Assembly (NCBI GenBank): GCA_030148625.1
Contig: JASBTC010000166.1
Coordinates: forward strand, 1-10,994
Source: Sphingobium sp.
GTDB taxonomy: Bacteria > Pseudomonadota > Alphaproteobacteria > Sphingomonadales > Sphingomonadaceae
Length of the DNA stretch: 10,994 bases
Direction of reading: 5' to 3'
This document shows, piece after piece, positions 1 through 6,173 of this stretch. Every line of letters begins with the position of its first letter. Within the stretch, counting starts at the first letter, position 1. A model generated the notes under the pieces. It searched no databases, was not told the origin of the DNA, and saw only the letters and a program-made list of their open reading frames with translations. A program made the translations under genes and the position numbers.

Positions 1-955
1 CCAGGAAGTCGTAAGTGTCCTTCGCGGCGACGCACTGGACCAGCGCCTGCGGATCGGCGAGGCCGATATCCTCCACCGCCGCGCGCGTCAGGCGGCGGAG
101 CACGTACAGCGGCTCCTCTCCGGCGGTCAGCATCCGGGCGAGATAATAGAGCGCCGCCTGCGGGTCGGACCCGCGGATCGATTTGTGCAGCGCGCTGATC
201 AGATTGTAATGCCCCTCGCGATCCTTGTCATAGACCGCGACGCGGCGCTGCAGGAACGACGACAGGCCAGAGGGGTCGAGCGGTTCGGGCAGATCGACGG
301 AATAGAGCGTTTCGACCTGATTGAGCAGGAAGCGCCCGTCGCCATCGGCAAAGGCGACCAGCGCGTCACGCGCCGCATCGGTCAACGGCAAGGGCCGGTC
401 CAGCTCCCGCTCGGCGCGGGCGATCAACTTTTCCAGCGCGGCCCGATCGAGCCGATGGAGGATCAGCACCTGTGCACGGCTGAGCAGCGCGGCGTTCAGT
501 TCGAACGACGGATTTTCGGTGGTGGCGCCAACGAGGGTGACCGTGCCGTCCTCGACATAGGGCCGGAAACCGTCCTGCTGCGCGCGATTGAAGCGGTGGA
601 TCTCGTCGACGAAGAGCAATGTGCGCTGGCCCAGCCGCGCATGCTCGCGTGCCTCGGCGAACGCCTTTTTGAGATCGGCGACGCCCGAGAACACCGCGGA
701 GATCGCAAGGAAGCGGAGGCCCACTGCATCGGCGAGCAGCCGTGCGATCGTGGTCTTGCCCGTGCCCGGCGGTCCCCAGAGGATCAGCGAGGAAAGCTTG
801 CCCGCGCTCACCTGTCGCCCGATCGCGCCCTCGGGGCCGGTCAGATGTTCCTGGCCGACGACTTCGTCCAGCGTGCGCGGGCGCAGCCGGTCGGCGAGCG
901 GCGCATTCGCGTCCAGCAATTTCTCTGAGTCGTCGGGTGCGAAAAGGTCGGCCAT
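1..955 (-). CDS. rarA: Replication-associated recombination protein A (RarA/MgsA), AAA+ ATPase; 3' end beyond window
   Basis: RarA is a cytosolic AAA+ ATPase related to clamp-loader subunits and RuvB; it acts at stalled replication forks and on ssDNA ends. Reading from the ATG at 955-953, 318 codons run without a stop to the left edge. The N-terminus reads MADLFAPDDSEK, followed by PLADRLRPRTLDEVVGQEHL (about 19-38), the usual opening of the family. Walker A is GPPGTGKT (61-68), Walker B with its DEIH box is LLFVDEIH (113-120), sensor 1 is GATTENPSF (143-151) and the arginine finger is the SR at 159-160. The C-terminal part KSIRGSDPQAALYYLARML is the start of the RarA-specific helical/tetramerisation region. 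Family members are about 430-450 residues, so roughly 120 residues lie outside the window. An AGGGG lies 5 nt before the ATG. It is transcribed away from the PadR gene across a 184-bp gap. The identification is very secure; only the missing C-terminus is unseen. Confidence 0.96.
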   Translation of the reverse strand, partial: MADLFAPDDSEKLLDANAPLADRLRPRTLDEVVGQEHLTGPEGAIGRQVSAGKLSSLILWGPPGTGKTTIARLLADAVGLRFLAISAVFSGVADLKKAFAEAREHARLGQRTLLFVDEIHRFNRAQQDGFRPYVEDGTVTLVGATTENPSFELNAALLSRAQVLILHRLDRAALEKLIARAERELDRPLPLTDAARDALVAFADGDGRFLLNQVETLYSVDLPEPLDPSGLSSFLQRRVAVYDKDREGHYNLISALHKSIRGSDPQAALYYLARMLTAGEEPLYVLRRLTRAAVEDIGLADPQALVQCVAAKDTYDFL

Positions 956-1030
956 GCGGGCCCCTAGATAGGCAGCCGCGCCAGCCATGTCATGCCCGCG
1001 AGCGTCGTAATTCGGCGTCATGAACCGCTG

Positions 1031-1051
1031 AAATCGGTCCGTTTCCGATTT
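1031..1051. repeat. 7-bp inverted repeat in the rarA/padR divergent promoter region
   Basis: AAATCGG (1031-1037) and CCGATTT (1045-1051) are perfect inverted arms around a 7-nt loop. They lie between two divergent genes, so no upstream transcript needs terminating here. An operator half-site pair or a chance palindrome is more likely than a terminator. The rest of the 956-1139 gap shows no small gene. Confidence 0.3.
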
Positions 1052-1077
1052 TCTGCATGCGTCGATCGATGTCGCTC

Positions 1078-1107
1078 TTGCAAAAAGATCGAATCAAGAT
1101 ATATCTT
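1078..1107 (+). promoter_or_regulatory. Candidate padR promoter with overlapping 12-bp palindromic operator
   Basis: A plausible sigma-70-like promoter is TTGCAA (1078-1083), a 16-bp spacer and TATATC (1100-1105). The -10 hexamer lies inside AAGATATATCTT (1096-1107), a perfect 12-bp palindrome, in an AT-rich island that stands out from the GC-rich surroundings. The padR start codon is 33 bp downstream. A repressor bound here would block polymerase, which fits negative autoregulation as known for PadR proteins including E. coli YqjI. The palindrome is seen directly; the promoter assignment and the identity of the bound protein are inference. Confidence 0.5.
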
Positions 1108-1139
1108 AAGCTATCTCGTAACAGACAAGGAACTACGAA

Positions 1140-1700
1140 ATGCGTTTTGGAATGGGTTATGGCGCCTGGACAGGTGGCCATCATTCTCGCCGTGGTCATC
1201 ACGGCATGAGCGAAGACGGCGAAGGGCGTCGCGGCCGGCGCCGCGTGTTCGACGGCGGCGAATTGCGGCTGGTGCTGCTGCGGCTGATCGCCGAACAGCC
1301 GCGCCACGGTTACGATCTGATCCGTGCGATCGAGGAGCGGACGAGCGGCGCCTATGCGCCCAGCCCCGGGGTCATCTATCCCACGCTCACTTTGCTCGAC
1401 GACATGGGCCTGATCGGCGAACAGCAGTCGGAAGGGTCGAAGAAACTCTTCGCGGTCACCCCGGCGGGCGAGGCGCATCTCGCCGAGCGGGTCGAGGAGA
1501 TTGACGGCCTCTTCGCCAGGCTCGATGCGCTGGGCGAGCACCGCGCCCGTACCGAGGGCGGCTCGATCCGCCGCGCGATGGGCAATCTCCGCCAGGTGCT
1601 GGTCAACCGGATGAGCGAAGGCGATGTCGACGAAGACAGGCTGCATGCGATCGTCCAGGTGATCGACGATGCCGCGCGCAAGATCGAGCGGTTGAAATGA
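1140..1700 (+). CDS. PadR-family transcriptional regulator, YqjI-like, with His-rich N-terminal extension
   Basis: This 186-residue cytosolic repressor has a PadR winged helix at about 37-115, with RHGYDLIRAIEE (55-66), the recognition segment APSPGVIYPTL (73-83), and the wing GSKKLFAVTPAGEAHL (99-114). A helical dimerisation tail fills 116-186. The architecture and many residues, such as ELRLVLL, PSPGVIYPTL and the tail VIDDAARKIERL, match E. coli YqjI. YqjI is a nickel-responsive repressor of the siderophore reductase gene yqjH, and its N-terminal tail rich in His and Cys affects metal response. Here the tail is shorter: 35 residues, with His at 14, 15, 20 and 21, Gly/Arg-rich and without Cys. 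The start at 1140 has AGGA 8 nt upstream; an internal ATG at 1206 lacks a good ribosome site and would remove the His residues. The stop overlaps the next gene by ATGA. Metal response is inferred from homology; a different ligand is possible. Confidence 0.9.
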   Translation: MRFGMGYGAWTGGHHSRRGHHGMSEDGEGRRGRRRVFDGGELRLVLLRLIAEQPRHGYDLIRAIEERTSGAYAPSPGVIYPTLTLLDDMGLIGEQQSEGSKKLFAVTPAGEAHLAERVEEIDGLFARLDALGEHRARTEGGSIRRAMGNLRQVLVNRMSEGDVDEDRLHAIVQVIDDAARKIERLK

Positions 1701-2026
1701 GCGGCTTCGCAGCGACGGCCAGCGTGCCGACCCAGTCGGGCAGCCGTTACCTCCAGCAATTGTGCAAGCATTGGCAGCATAATCTGGACGTCGCCTTCAC
1801 GCCCGAGCACGGCACCGTGGTGTTTCCCAAGGATGCGCGCGGTGCCGATCACCCCGGCGACGGGCTGGTGACGATGGATGCGCGGGCGGAGACGCTCGAG
1901 GTGCGCATCGACGCGACCTCGGACGAACAGCTCGAAGGCCTGAAAGGCGCGGTCGCGCGCCACCTCGACCGCTTCGCCTTTCGCGAAGCGCCGCTGGCCT
2001 TCGATTGGCGGGCGGTGACAGCGTAA
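1697..2026 (+). CDS. DUF2218 domain protein, co-transcribed with the PadR regulator
   Basis: This 109-residue protein fills the whole DUF2218 fold. It has no signal peptide or membrane segment, so it is probably cytosolic. Recognisable features are SRYLQQLCKHWQHN (16-29) with spaced His25 and His28, a central strand region AFTPEHGTVVFP (33-44), VTMDARAETLEVRIDATSDEQLEGLKGAVARHL in the middle to late part, and the terminal RFAFREAPLAFDWR (92-105). The biochemical role of DUF2218 is not established to my knowledge. Such domains are known next to, or fused with, siderophore-interacting FAD reductases, which points to iron handling. The ATGA overlap with padR implies translational coupling and shared control by the operator upstream. 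No siderophore reductase gene is in the window, so the domain works alone here or with a partner elsewhere. The conserved His residues could bind metal, but that is inference. Confidence 0.85.
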   Translation: MSGFAATASVPTQSGSRYLQQLCKHWQHNLDVAFTPEHGTVVFPKDARGADHPGDGLVTMDARAETLEVRIDATSDEQLEGLKGAVARHLDRFAFREAPLAFDWRAVTA

Positions 2027-2031
2027 GCCGC

Positions 2032-2213
2032 TTTTTCTCCTCCCTGTCGCGAAGCGGCGGGGAGGGGGACCGCCGGCCAAAGGCCGGTGGTGGAGGGGAA
2101 ATGCGATGCATCCACCCACTCCTGATCAACGGCGATATCGTAATTCCCCTCCACCACCTCGACTTGCGCCGAGGCGGTCCCCCTCCCCACGCTTCGCGTA
2201 GGGAGGAGAAAAT
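2032..2213. repeat. Pair of inverted hairpin-rich intergenic repeats (units 2032-2100 and 2144-2213)
   Basis: Two copies of a unit of about 69 bp lie in opposite orientation around a 43-bp centre, between the convergent DUF2218 and glycosyltransferase genes. Each unit, read inward, has TTTTCTCCTCCCT, a CGCGAAGCG mini-hairpin, GGGGAGGGGGACCGCC, a variable hairpin and GGTGGAGGGGAA. The variable cores differ in sequence (CCGGCC-AAA-GGCCGG at 2073-2087; CCTCG and CGAGG at 2157-2174), but each is self-complementary. The whole 182 bp can also fold as one long cruciform. Such elements resemble REP/BIME-like repeats of alphaproteobacteria and probably end transcription from both sides. The left unit starts six bases after the DUF2218 stop codon. 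No transposase is nearby. Confidence 0.8.
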
Positions 2214-2216
2214 GGA

Positions 2217-3407
2217 TCAATCCGTATAGGGCAGCGGGCTCTGCCGAGGTGCGCGGCTGCCCGCCAGGCGCTGGCGGACGATGCGGAGATAGCCGTCGAC
2301 CAGTGCCTGGTTGACCGCGTCCCAGCCGTAACGATCGGCGGCCTTGCGGCCCGCCTCGCCCGCGGCGGCGCGGGCCTCGCCATCCTCGCAATAATGCTGG
2401 AGCGCGTCGGCGAAGCCGGCGATCGCGCCCGGGCGGACCAGATGTCCGCTGATGCCGTCCTTGACCAGGCTGTCGCTGCCCGTCGCCTTGGCGGCGACCA
2501 CCGGCAGGCCCGAGGCCATCGCCTCGAGCGTGACATTGCCGAAGGTCTCGGTGACCGACGGATTGAACAGCATGTCCATCGAGGCGACGGCGCGCCCGAG
2601 ATCGGGCCCTGCCTGGAAACCCGCAAAGACGGCCTGGGGCAGGCGGTTGCGGAACCATTCGCCCGCAGGACCCTCGCCGACGATGAGCACGCGATGCTTC
2701 ACGCCGCGACGGACGAGGCGGTCGATCGCGTCCGAATAGACGTCGAGCCCTTTTTCCATCACCAGCCGGCCGACAAAGCCGATCGCGACCTCGTCATCGG
2801 CGATGCCGAGGCCACGGCGCCAGTCCAGGTCGCGGCGGTCGGGGCGGAAGATCTCCTGATCGATGCCGCGCGTCCAGATGCCGACATCGTAGCTCATCCG
2901 CTGTTCGCGCAGGAGCTGCGCCATCGATTCGGATGGCGCGAAGATCGCGTCGCAGCGCTGGTAGAAGCGCCGCATCGCCGCCAGCGCCAGCGGTTCCAGA
3001 AAGGCGAGGCCGTAATAGCGGAAATAGGTCTCGAACCGGGTATGGACCGACGCGATCACCGGCTTGTCCCAGCGCCGCGCCAGACTGACCGCGCGGTGGC
3101 CCAGGATTTCGGGGCTGGAGACATGGAAGATATTGGGGGCGAAGCGCTTGATGTCGCGCTTGATGCCGGGCGGGATCATCACCGGCGCGCGATATTCGGC
3201 GCGCCCCGGAATGGCGATCGCCGGCACGCCGACCAGATCACCCGTCGCTGGAAAGGCGGGTTCCTTCACCACCGGCGCATAGACGCGCACCGACGCGCCC
3301 TGGCGCAGCAGATAGCCCACCAGCCGGTTGAGCGCCTGGTTCGCGCCATCGCGGACATAATTATAATTGCCGCTGAACAATGCGATGCGAAGATCGGTGA
3401 CGTCCAT
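2217..3407 (-). CDS. GT4-family (GT-B fold) glycosyltransferase, MgtA/SqdX-like
   Basis: A retaining GT-B glycosyltransferase of 396 residues. The N-terminal acceptor domain (1 to about 180) opens with LRIALFSGNYNYVRDGANQALNRLVGYL, where the Gly-Ala-Asn loop is typical of GT4. The C-terminal nucleotide-sugar domain has IGFVGRLVMEKGLDV (209-223), VLIVGEGPAGE (240-250) and the EX7E motif ETFGNVTLE (Glu287 and Glu295) that binds the donor. The segment ASVHTRFETYFRYYG (119-133) resembles the MgtA/SqdX branch, which glycosylates lipids with mannose or sulfoquinovose; the actual donor and acceptor cannot be told. No membrane helix is visible, so it is probably cytosolic or peripheral. The reading frame extends to a TTG at 3416, but the ATG at 3407 has AGGGG at better spacing and fits the family start. 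It is the second of two minus-strand genes, 109 bp after the carboxypeptidase stop, and could be read from that promoter or its own. Confidence 0.88.
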   Translation of the reverse strand: MDVTDLRIALFSGNYNYVRDGANQALNRLVGYLLRQGASVRVYAPVVKEPAFPATGDLVGVPAIAIPGRAEYRAPVMIPPGIKRDIKRFAPNIFHVSSPEILGHRAVSLARRWDKPVIASVHTRFETYFRYYGLAFLEPLALAAMRRFYQRCDAIFAPSESMAQLLREQRMSYDVGIWTRGIDQEIFRPDRRDLDWRRGLGIADDEVAIGFVGRLVMEKGLDVYSDAIDRLVRRGVKHRVLIVGEGPAGEWFRNRLPQAVFAGFQAGPDLGRAVASMDMLFNPSVTETFGNVTLEAMASGLPVVAAKATGSDSLVKDGISGHLVRPGAIAGFADALQHYCEDGEARAAAGEAGRKAADRYGWDAVNQALVDGYLRIVRQRLAGSRAPRQSPLPYTD

Positions 3408-3516
3408 AAGCGGCAAGCCCCTAGAGATTGTTCGAGCAAGGGGAAAGTGTTTGTGATTCCGGCGAGGCTGTGGAGGTCGGTTCGACCAACAGGATCATGC
3501 GCTCGTCCAGGGTTAT

Positions 3517-4335
3517 TTATCCGAACGGCACCACCATATTGGCCGCGTCATGGCCGATATCGGCGGCGCCCAGATGGGCGATGCCCGAGACATGGCACCA
3601 ATGCGCCGCAATCTCCTCCACATCCTGGCCAAAGGCGCGGTCATTGGGCGTGACGTCGCTGATCCGGCCGAAACGGATGCCGGCGACCGCGCGGATGCCG
3701 GGGTTGCCGGTGATGTGGCACAAAGTCCGGTCGATCCGGTAATGATGCTCGGCCACTTCCTCCAGCAACAGCACATGGCCGGACAGATCGGGCTGGAGCG
3801 GCGTGCCGATCAGCATGCTGAGGATCGTCATGTTGAACGCCGCGTTCGGCACGTCGCCGAGGCCGGGCTCGAGCGATCCGGGATCGCGCTCGACCAGCCA
3901 GCGCAGCGCCCTGTCGGTGGCGGCCTCGCCACCGTCGCGGCGGATATCGACGGGCATCGGGCCGTGCGCGACCGTGCCGAGGCCGAGGCCGTAAAGCCCG
4001 CCAAGCAAGGTGCCGGCGTCGCTATAGCCGAGAAAGGCCTTGCCGCGTGCGGCGTCGGTCAACCGGCCGATCGCGCCGGGCGCGATGCGGCAGGCGCCAT
4101 AGCCGCCGCGCGCGAACCAGATCGCATCGAGATGCGGATCGTTCGCGGCCTCGACAAAGGCGGCTTCGCGCACGCAGTCGCTGCCCGCGAAATGCCCCGC
4201 CTCGACGAAGCATTGCGGATGGAAGACGAGTTCGACCGTGGTGCCATAGAGCGCTTCGGCGCGCGCGATCACGCGTTCGGCGATCGATTCGTCGATCGGA
4301 CAGCTCGGTGCGACGACGCCGATCCTGGTTTTCAT
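3517..4335 (-). CDS. ldcA: LD-carboxypeptidase, peptidase family S66 (LdcA/MccF-like)
   Basis: S66 enzymes use a Ser-His-Glu triad. LdcA removes the terminal D-Ala from murein tetrapeptides during peptidoglycan recycling in the cytosol; MccF relatives instead cleave microcin C-type compounds. The 272-residue protein opens KTRIGVVAPSCPI, has DAIWFARGGYGACRI (70-84, the oxyanion-region GGYG), FLGYSDAGTLL with nucleophile Ser105, LLLEEVAEHHYRIDRTL containing the likely Glu (192 or 193), and DIGHDAANMVVPFG with His262 at the extreme C-terminus. The C-terminus ends a few residues after the His, so the protein looks complete. There is no signal peptide, which supports the cytosolic recycling role. 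The frame extends to a TTG at 4362; I chose the ATG at 4335 because the family begins at the first beta strand and GGGGA lies 8 nt upstream. ATG 4344 is the alternative. It is divergent from a Mur ligase across 56 bp, which supports recycling rather than antibiotic immunity. Confidence 0.88.
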   Translation of the reverse strand: MKTRIGVVAPSCPIDESIAERVIARAEALYGTTVELVFHPQCFVEAGHFAGSDCVREAAFVEAANDPHLDAIWFARGGYGACRIAPGAIGRLTDAARGKAFLGYSDAGTLLGGLYGLGLGTVAHGPMPVDIRRDGGEAATDRALRWLVERDPGSLEPGLGDVPNAAFNMTILSMLIGTPLQPDLSGHVLLLEEVAEHHYRIDRTLCHITGNPGIRAVAGIRFGRISDVTPNDRAFGQDVEEIAAHWCHVSGIAHLGAADIGHDAANMVVPFG

Positions 4336-4391
4336 CGCCTTCATCCCCGTGCGCTTGCCCAACCCGTCAAAAGCGTCAATAGCGCGCGCCC

Positions 4392-5795
4392 ATGACCAGG
4401 GCCAAAAGCTATTTCTTCTGCGGGATCGGGGGGAGCGGAATGTTGCCGCTCGCCTGTATCGTCAAGGCGCGAGGCGCCATCGTGAAGGGATCCGACCGCG
4501 CGTTGGACCAGGGGCGCACCGCCGCCAAGTTCGACTTCCTCAAGGCGCAGGGCATCGCGCTCTTTGCGCAGAACGGCAGCGGCGTGACGCGGGCGGAGCA
4601 GATCTTCGTCACCTCGGCCGCGGTCGAGGACGATATCCCCGACGTGGTCAAGGCGCGCGCGCTCGGCGCCCCCGAAATGCGCCGTGCCGACCTGCTCGCG
4701 GAACTGTTCAATGGTTCGCGCACCAGCATCGGCGTGGCCGGCACCAGCGGCAAATCCACTGTCACCGGCATGATCGGATGGATATTGAGCGCCACGGGGC
4801 GCGATCCGACCGTCATGAACGGCGCGGTGATGAAGAATTTCATCGGCCCGGAAACCCCCTTTGCCAGCGCGCTGGTCGGGGCCGGCGAGAGTTTCGTGAG
4901 CGAGGTCGACGAAAGCGACGGATCGATCCAGCTCTACGATCCCGATATCGCGGTGCTCAACAATGTCTCGCTCGACCACAAGTCGATCGAGGACCTGCGC
5001 TCGCTGTTCGGCGGCTTTATCGGCCGTGCCGATTGCGCGGTGATCAATGCCGACAATGAGGAAGTGGCGAAGCTGGCGGCGATCCTGCCCGATGGTGTCG
5101 CGCTGACCTATGGCATCGATCGCGGCAGTGCCTATCTCCGCGCCGAATCGGTCGTCGAGGCGCCGGACGGCGTCGCCTTCACCGTGGTCGAGCGATCCGA
5201 TGGCGGGCGCGCCGAGGTGCGGCTGAAGGTGCCGGGGCGCCACAATGTCTCCAATGCGCTGGCCGCGATCGGCGCGGTCCGGGCGTGCGGCGTGTCGCTG
5301 GTCGACGCGGCGACGGCGCTTGGCGATTTTGCGGGCCTGCGTCGTCGTCTGGAGGTGATCGGTCAGGCGAACGGCGTGACCGTGATCGACGATTTCGCGC
5401 ATAATCCCGACAAGATCGCGGCGACGCTCACGACGCTCCACGCCTTTCCCGGTCGGCTGCTCGTGATGTTCCAGCCGCATGGCTATGGTCCGCTCCGCAC
5501 GATGCGCGACGAACTGGTCGCCGGTTTCGTCGAGCAGCTCGGGCCCGAGGATGTGCTGATCATGCCCGATCCGGTCTATTATGGCGGCACCACCGACCGC
5601 AGCGTCGGCGCCGCCGAGATCGTTGCGGGGGTGAGCGCGGGTGGGCGCCAGGCCGAATATCTGTCCGAACGTGTTGCATGTGGCGAACGACTGACCATCT
5701 TGGCGAGACCGGGCGACCGGATCGTGGTGATGGGCGCGCGTGACGACACGCTGAGCCAGTTCGCCGCCGATCTGCTGGCGCGAATGGAAGGATGA
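4392..5795 (+). CDS. Mur ligase family protein (MurC/Mpl-like) with GTSGKST P-loop
   Basis: An ATP-dependent amide ligase of 467 residues with all three Mur domains. The N-terminal UDP-MurNAc-binding Rossmann domain has YFFCGIGGSGMLPLA (7-21). The central ATPase domain has VAGTSGKSTVTGMIGWIL (115-132), SEVDESDGSI (170-179) and LNNVSLDH (189-196, with the catalytic-site His). The C-terminal domain has PGRHNVSNALAAIGA (281-295), IDDFAHNPDKI (332-342) and MFQPHGYGPLRTMRDEL (359-375). DESD and FQPH favour MurC; the neighbouring LD-carboxypeptidase and divergence from both types leave Mpl-like recycling possible. The canonical GTHGKTT of MurC and Mpl is replaced by GTSGKST, and FQPHR by FQPHG. It lies outside a cell-division cluster, so it is probably not the essential MurC. 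An in-frame TAG at 4380-4382 leaves ATG 4392 as the first start, with no Shine-Dalgarno; translation may be leaderless. The substrate is undetermined. Confidence 0.85.
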   Translation: MTRAKSYFFCGIGGSGMLPLACIVKARGAIVKGSDRALDQGRTAAKFDFLKAQGIALFAQNGSGVTRAEQIFVTSAAVEDDIPDVVKARALGAPEMRRADLLAELFNGSRTSIGVAGTSGKSTVTGMIGWILSATGRDPTVMNGAVMKNFIGPETPFASALVGAGESFVSEVDESDGSIQLYDPDIAVLNNVSLDHKSIEDLRSLFGGFIGRADCAVINADNEEVAKLAAILPDGVALTYGIDRGSAYLRAESVVEAPDGVAFTVVERSDGGRAEVRLKVPGRHNVSNALAAIGAVRACGVSLVDAATALGDFAGLRRRLEVIGQANGVTVIDDFAHNPDKIAATLTTLHAFPGRLLVMFQPHGYGPLRTMRDELVAGFVEQLGPEDVLIMPDPVYYGGTTDRSVGAAEIVAGVSAGGRQAEYLSERVACGERLTILARPGDRIVVMGARDDTLSQFAADLLARMEG

Positions 5796-5800
5796 CGAAT

Positions 5801-6028
5801 ATGCAGATGGCGCACTACACCGTGATCCGCGACGGCGACGTCTGGCGGATCAACCTGACCGGCAAGAATTACGGGCCCTATGCCACCCAGTCCGCCGCGA
5901 TCCGCGATGCGATCGACACCGCGGAAAAGGCGGTGACCACGGGCTATCAGGCGCGCGTGATGGTGCAGGAACAGGATGGCAGCTTCCGCGAGGAATGGCG
6001 TTCGGCGCCGGCGGTGCCTTCGGTCTGA
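5801..6028 (+). CDS. Small DUF2188-like protein downstream of the Mur ligase
   Basis: A 75-residue soluble protein, MQMAHYTVIRDGDVWRINLT and onward, with a two-strand opening, a central helix QSAAIRDAIDTAEKAVTTGYQARVMV and a final strand with QEQDGSFREEW. This strand-strand-helix-strand pattern with a W-x-I motif and an 'aromatic-A-T-Q-x-A-A-I' helix start resembles DUF2188, a family of unknown function. No signal peptide or membrane segment is present. An ATG at 5792 would overlap the Mur ligase stop by ATGA, but GGAAGG (5786-5791) abuts it directly; the same GGAAGG is spaced 9 nt from ATG 5801, so I prefer 5801. Either way it is translated with the ligase. Whether it has any role in cell-wall recycling is unknown; the coupling is the only hint. 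Confidence 0.75.
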   Translation: MQMAHYTVIRDGDVWRINLTGKNYGPYATQSAAIRDAIDTAEKAVTTGYQARVMVQEQDGSFREEWRSAPAVPSV

Positions 6029-6062
6029 TCGGAGGATGAGTCGCGATATCGTGCCCTCACGG

Positions 6063-6153
6063 TGTCATCCCCGCGGACGCGGGGATCCAGCTTCTTCTTC
6101 GTCTATCTGATGCTTCACGCAATAGCTGGATCCCCGCATTCGCGGGGATGACA
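6063..6153. repeat. Inverted pair of 30-bp palindromic repeats (6063-6092 and 6124-6153)
   Basis: The two 30-bp units are inverted copies separated by 31 bp. Each reads TGTCATCCCCGCG, three bases, GCGGGGATCCAGCT, and the copies differ only inside the three central bases (GAC versus AAT after inversion). Each unit is itself a CCCCGC/GCGGGG hairpin and the pair can form a larger stem. It lies between the convergent DUF2188 gene (ends 6028) and M1 peptidase gene (ends 6174). The near-identity of the copies suggests recent spread or gene conversion. Sequences with a GTCATCCCCGC / GCGGGGATCCAG pattern are common intergenic repeats in proteobacteria. They probably act as bidirectional terminators. 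No transposase is nearby. Confidence 0.85.
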
Positions 6154-6173
6154 GATTAGGTCGGGTGCCCCCC

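Noticed and set aside
185..928. 247-codon plus-strand frame at the left edge
   Set aside because: Antisense shadow of rarA, whose Walker A, Walker B and sensor motifs read cleanly on the minus strand.
2032..2213. Possibility that the inverted repeats bound an insertion sequence or MITE with a gene inside
   Set aside because: The 43-bp centre has no coding capacity and no target-site duplication was evident; a BIME-like repeat pair explains it better.
3408..3516. Possible small RNA or gene between the carboxypeptidase and glycosyltransferase
   Set aside because: Only a short GGTCG/CGACC mini-hairpin (3475-3487) is visible, with no convincing promoter-terminator pair or coding frame.
2394..3653. 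419-codon plus-strand frame opposite the glycosyltransferase
   Set aside because: Its translation is a bias-driven shadow without motifs; the opposite strand encodes a full GT4 protein with the EX7E site.
4341..5480. 379-codon minus-strand frame opposite the Mur ligase
   Set aside because: His/Arg/Asp-rich shadow; the Mur ligase on the plus strand has all family motifs.
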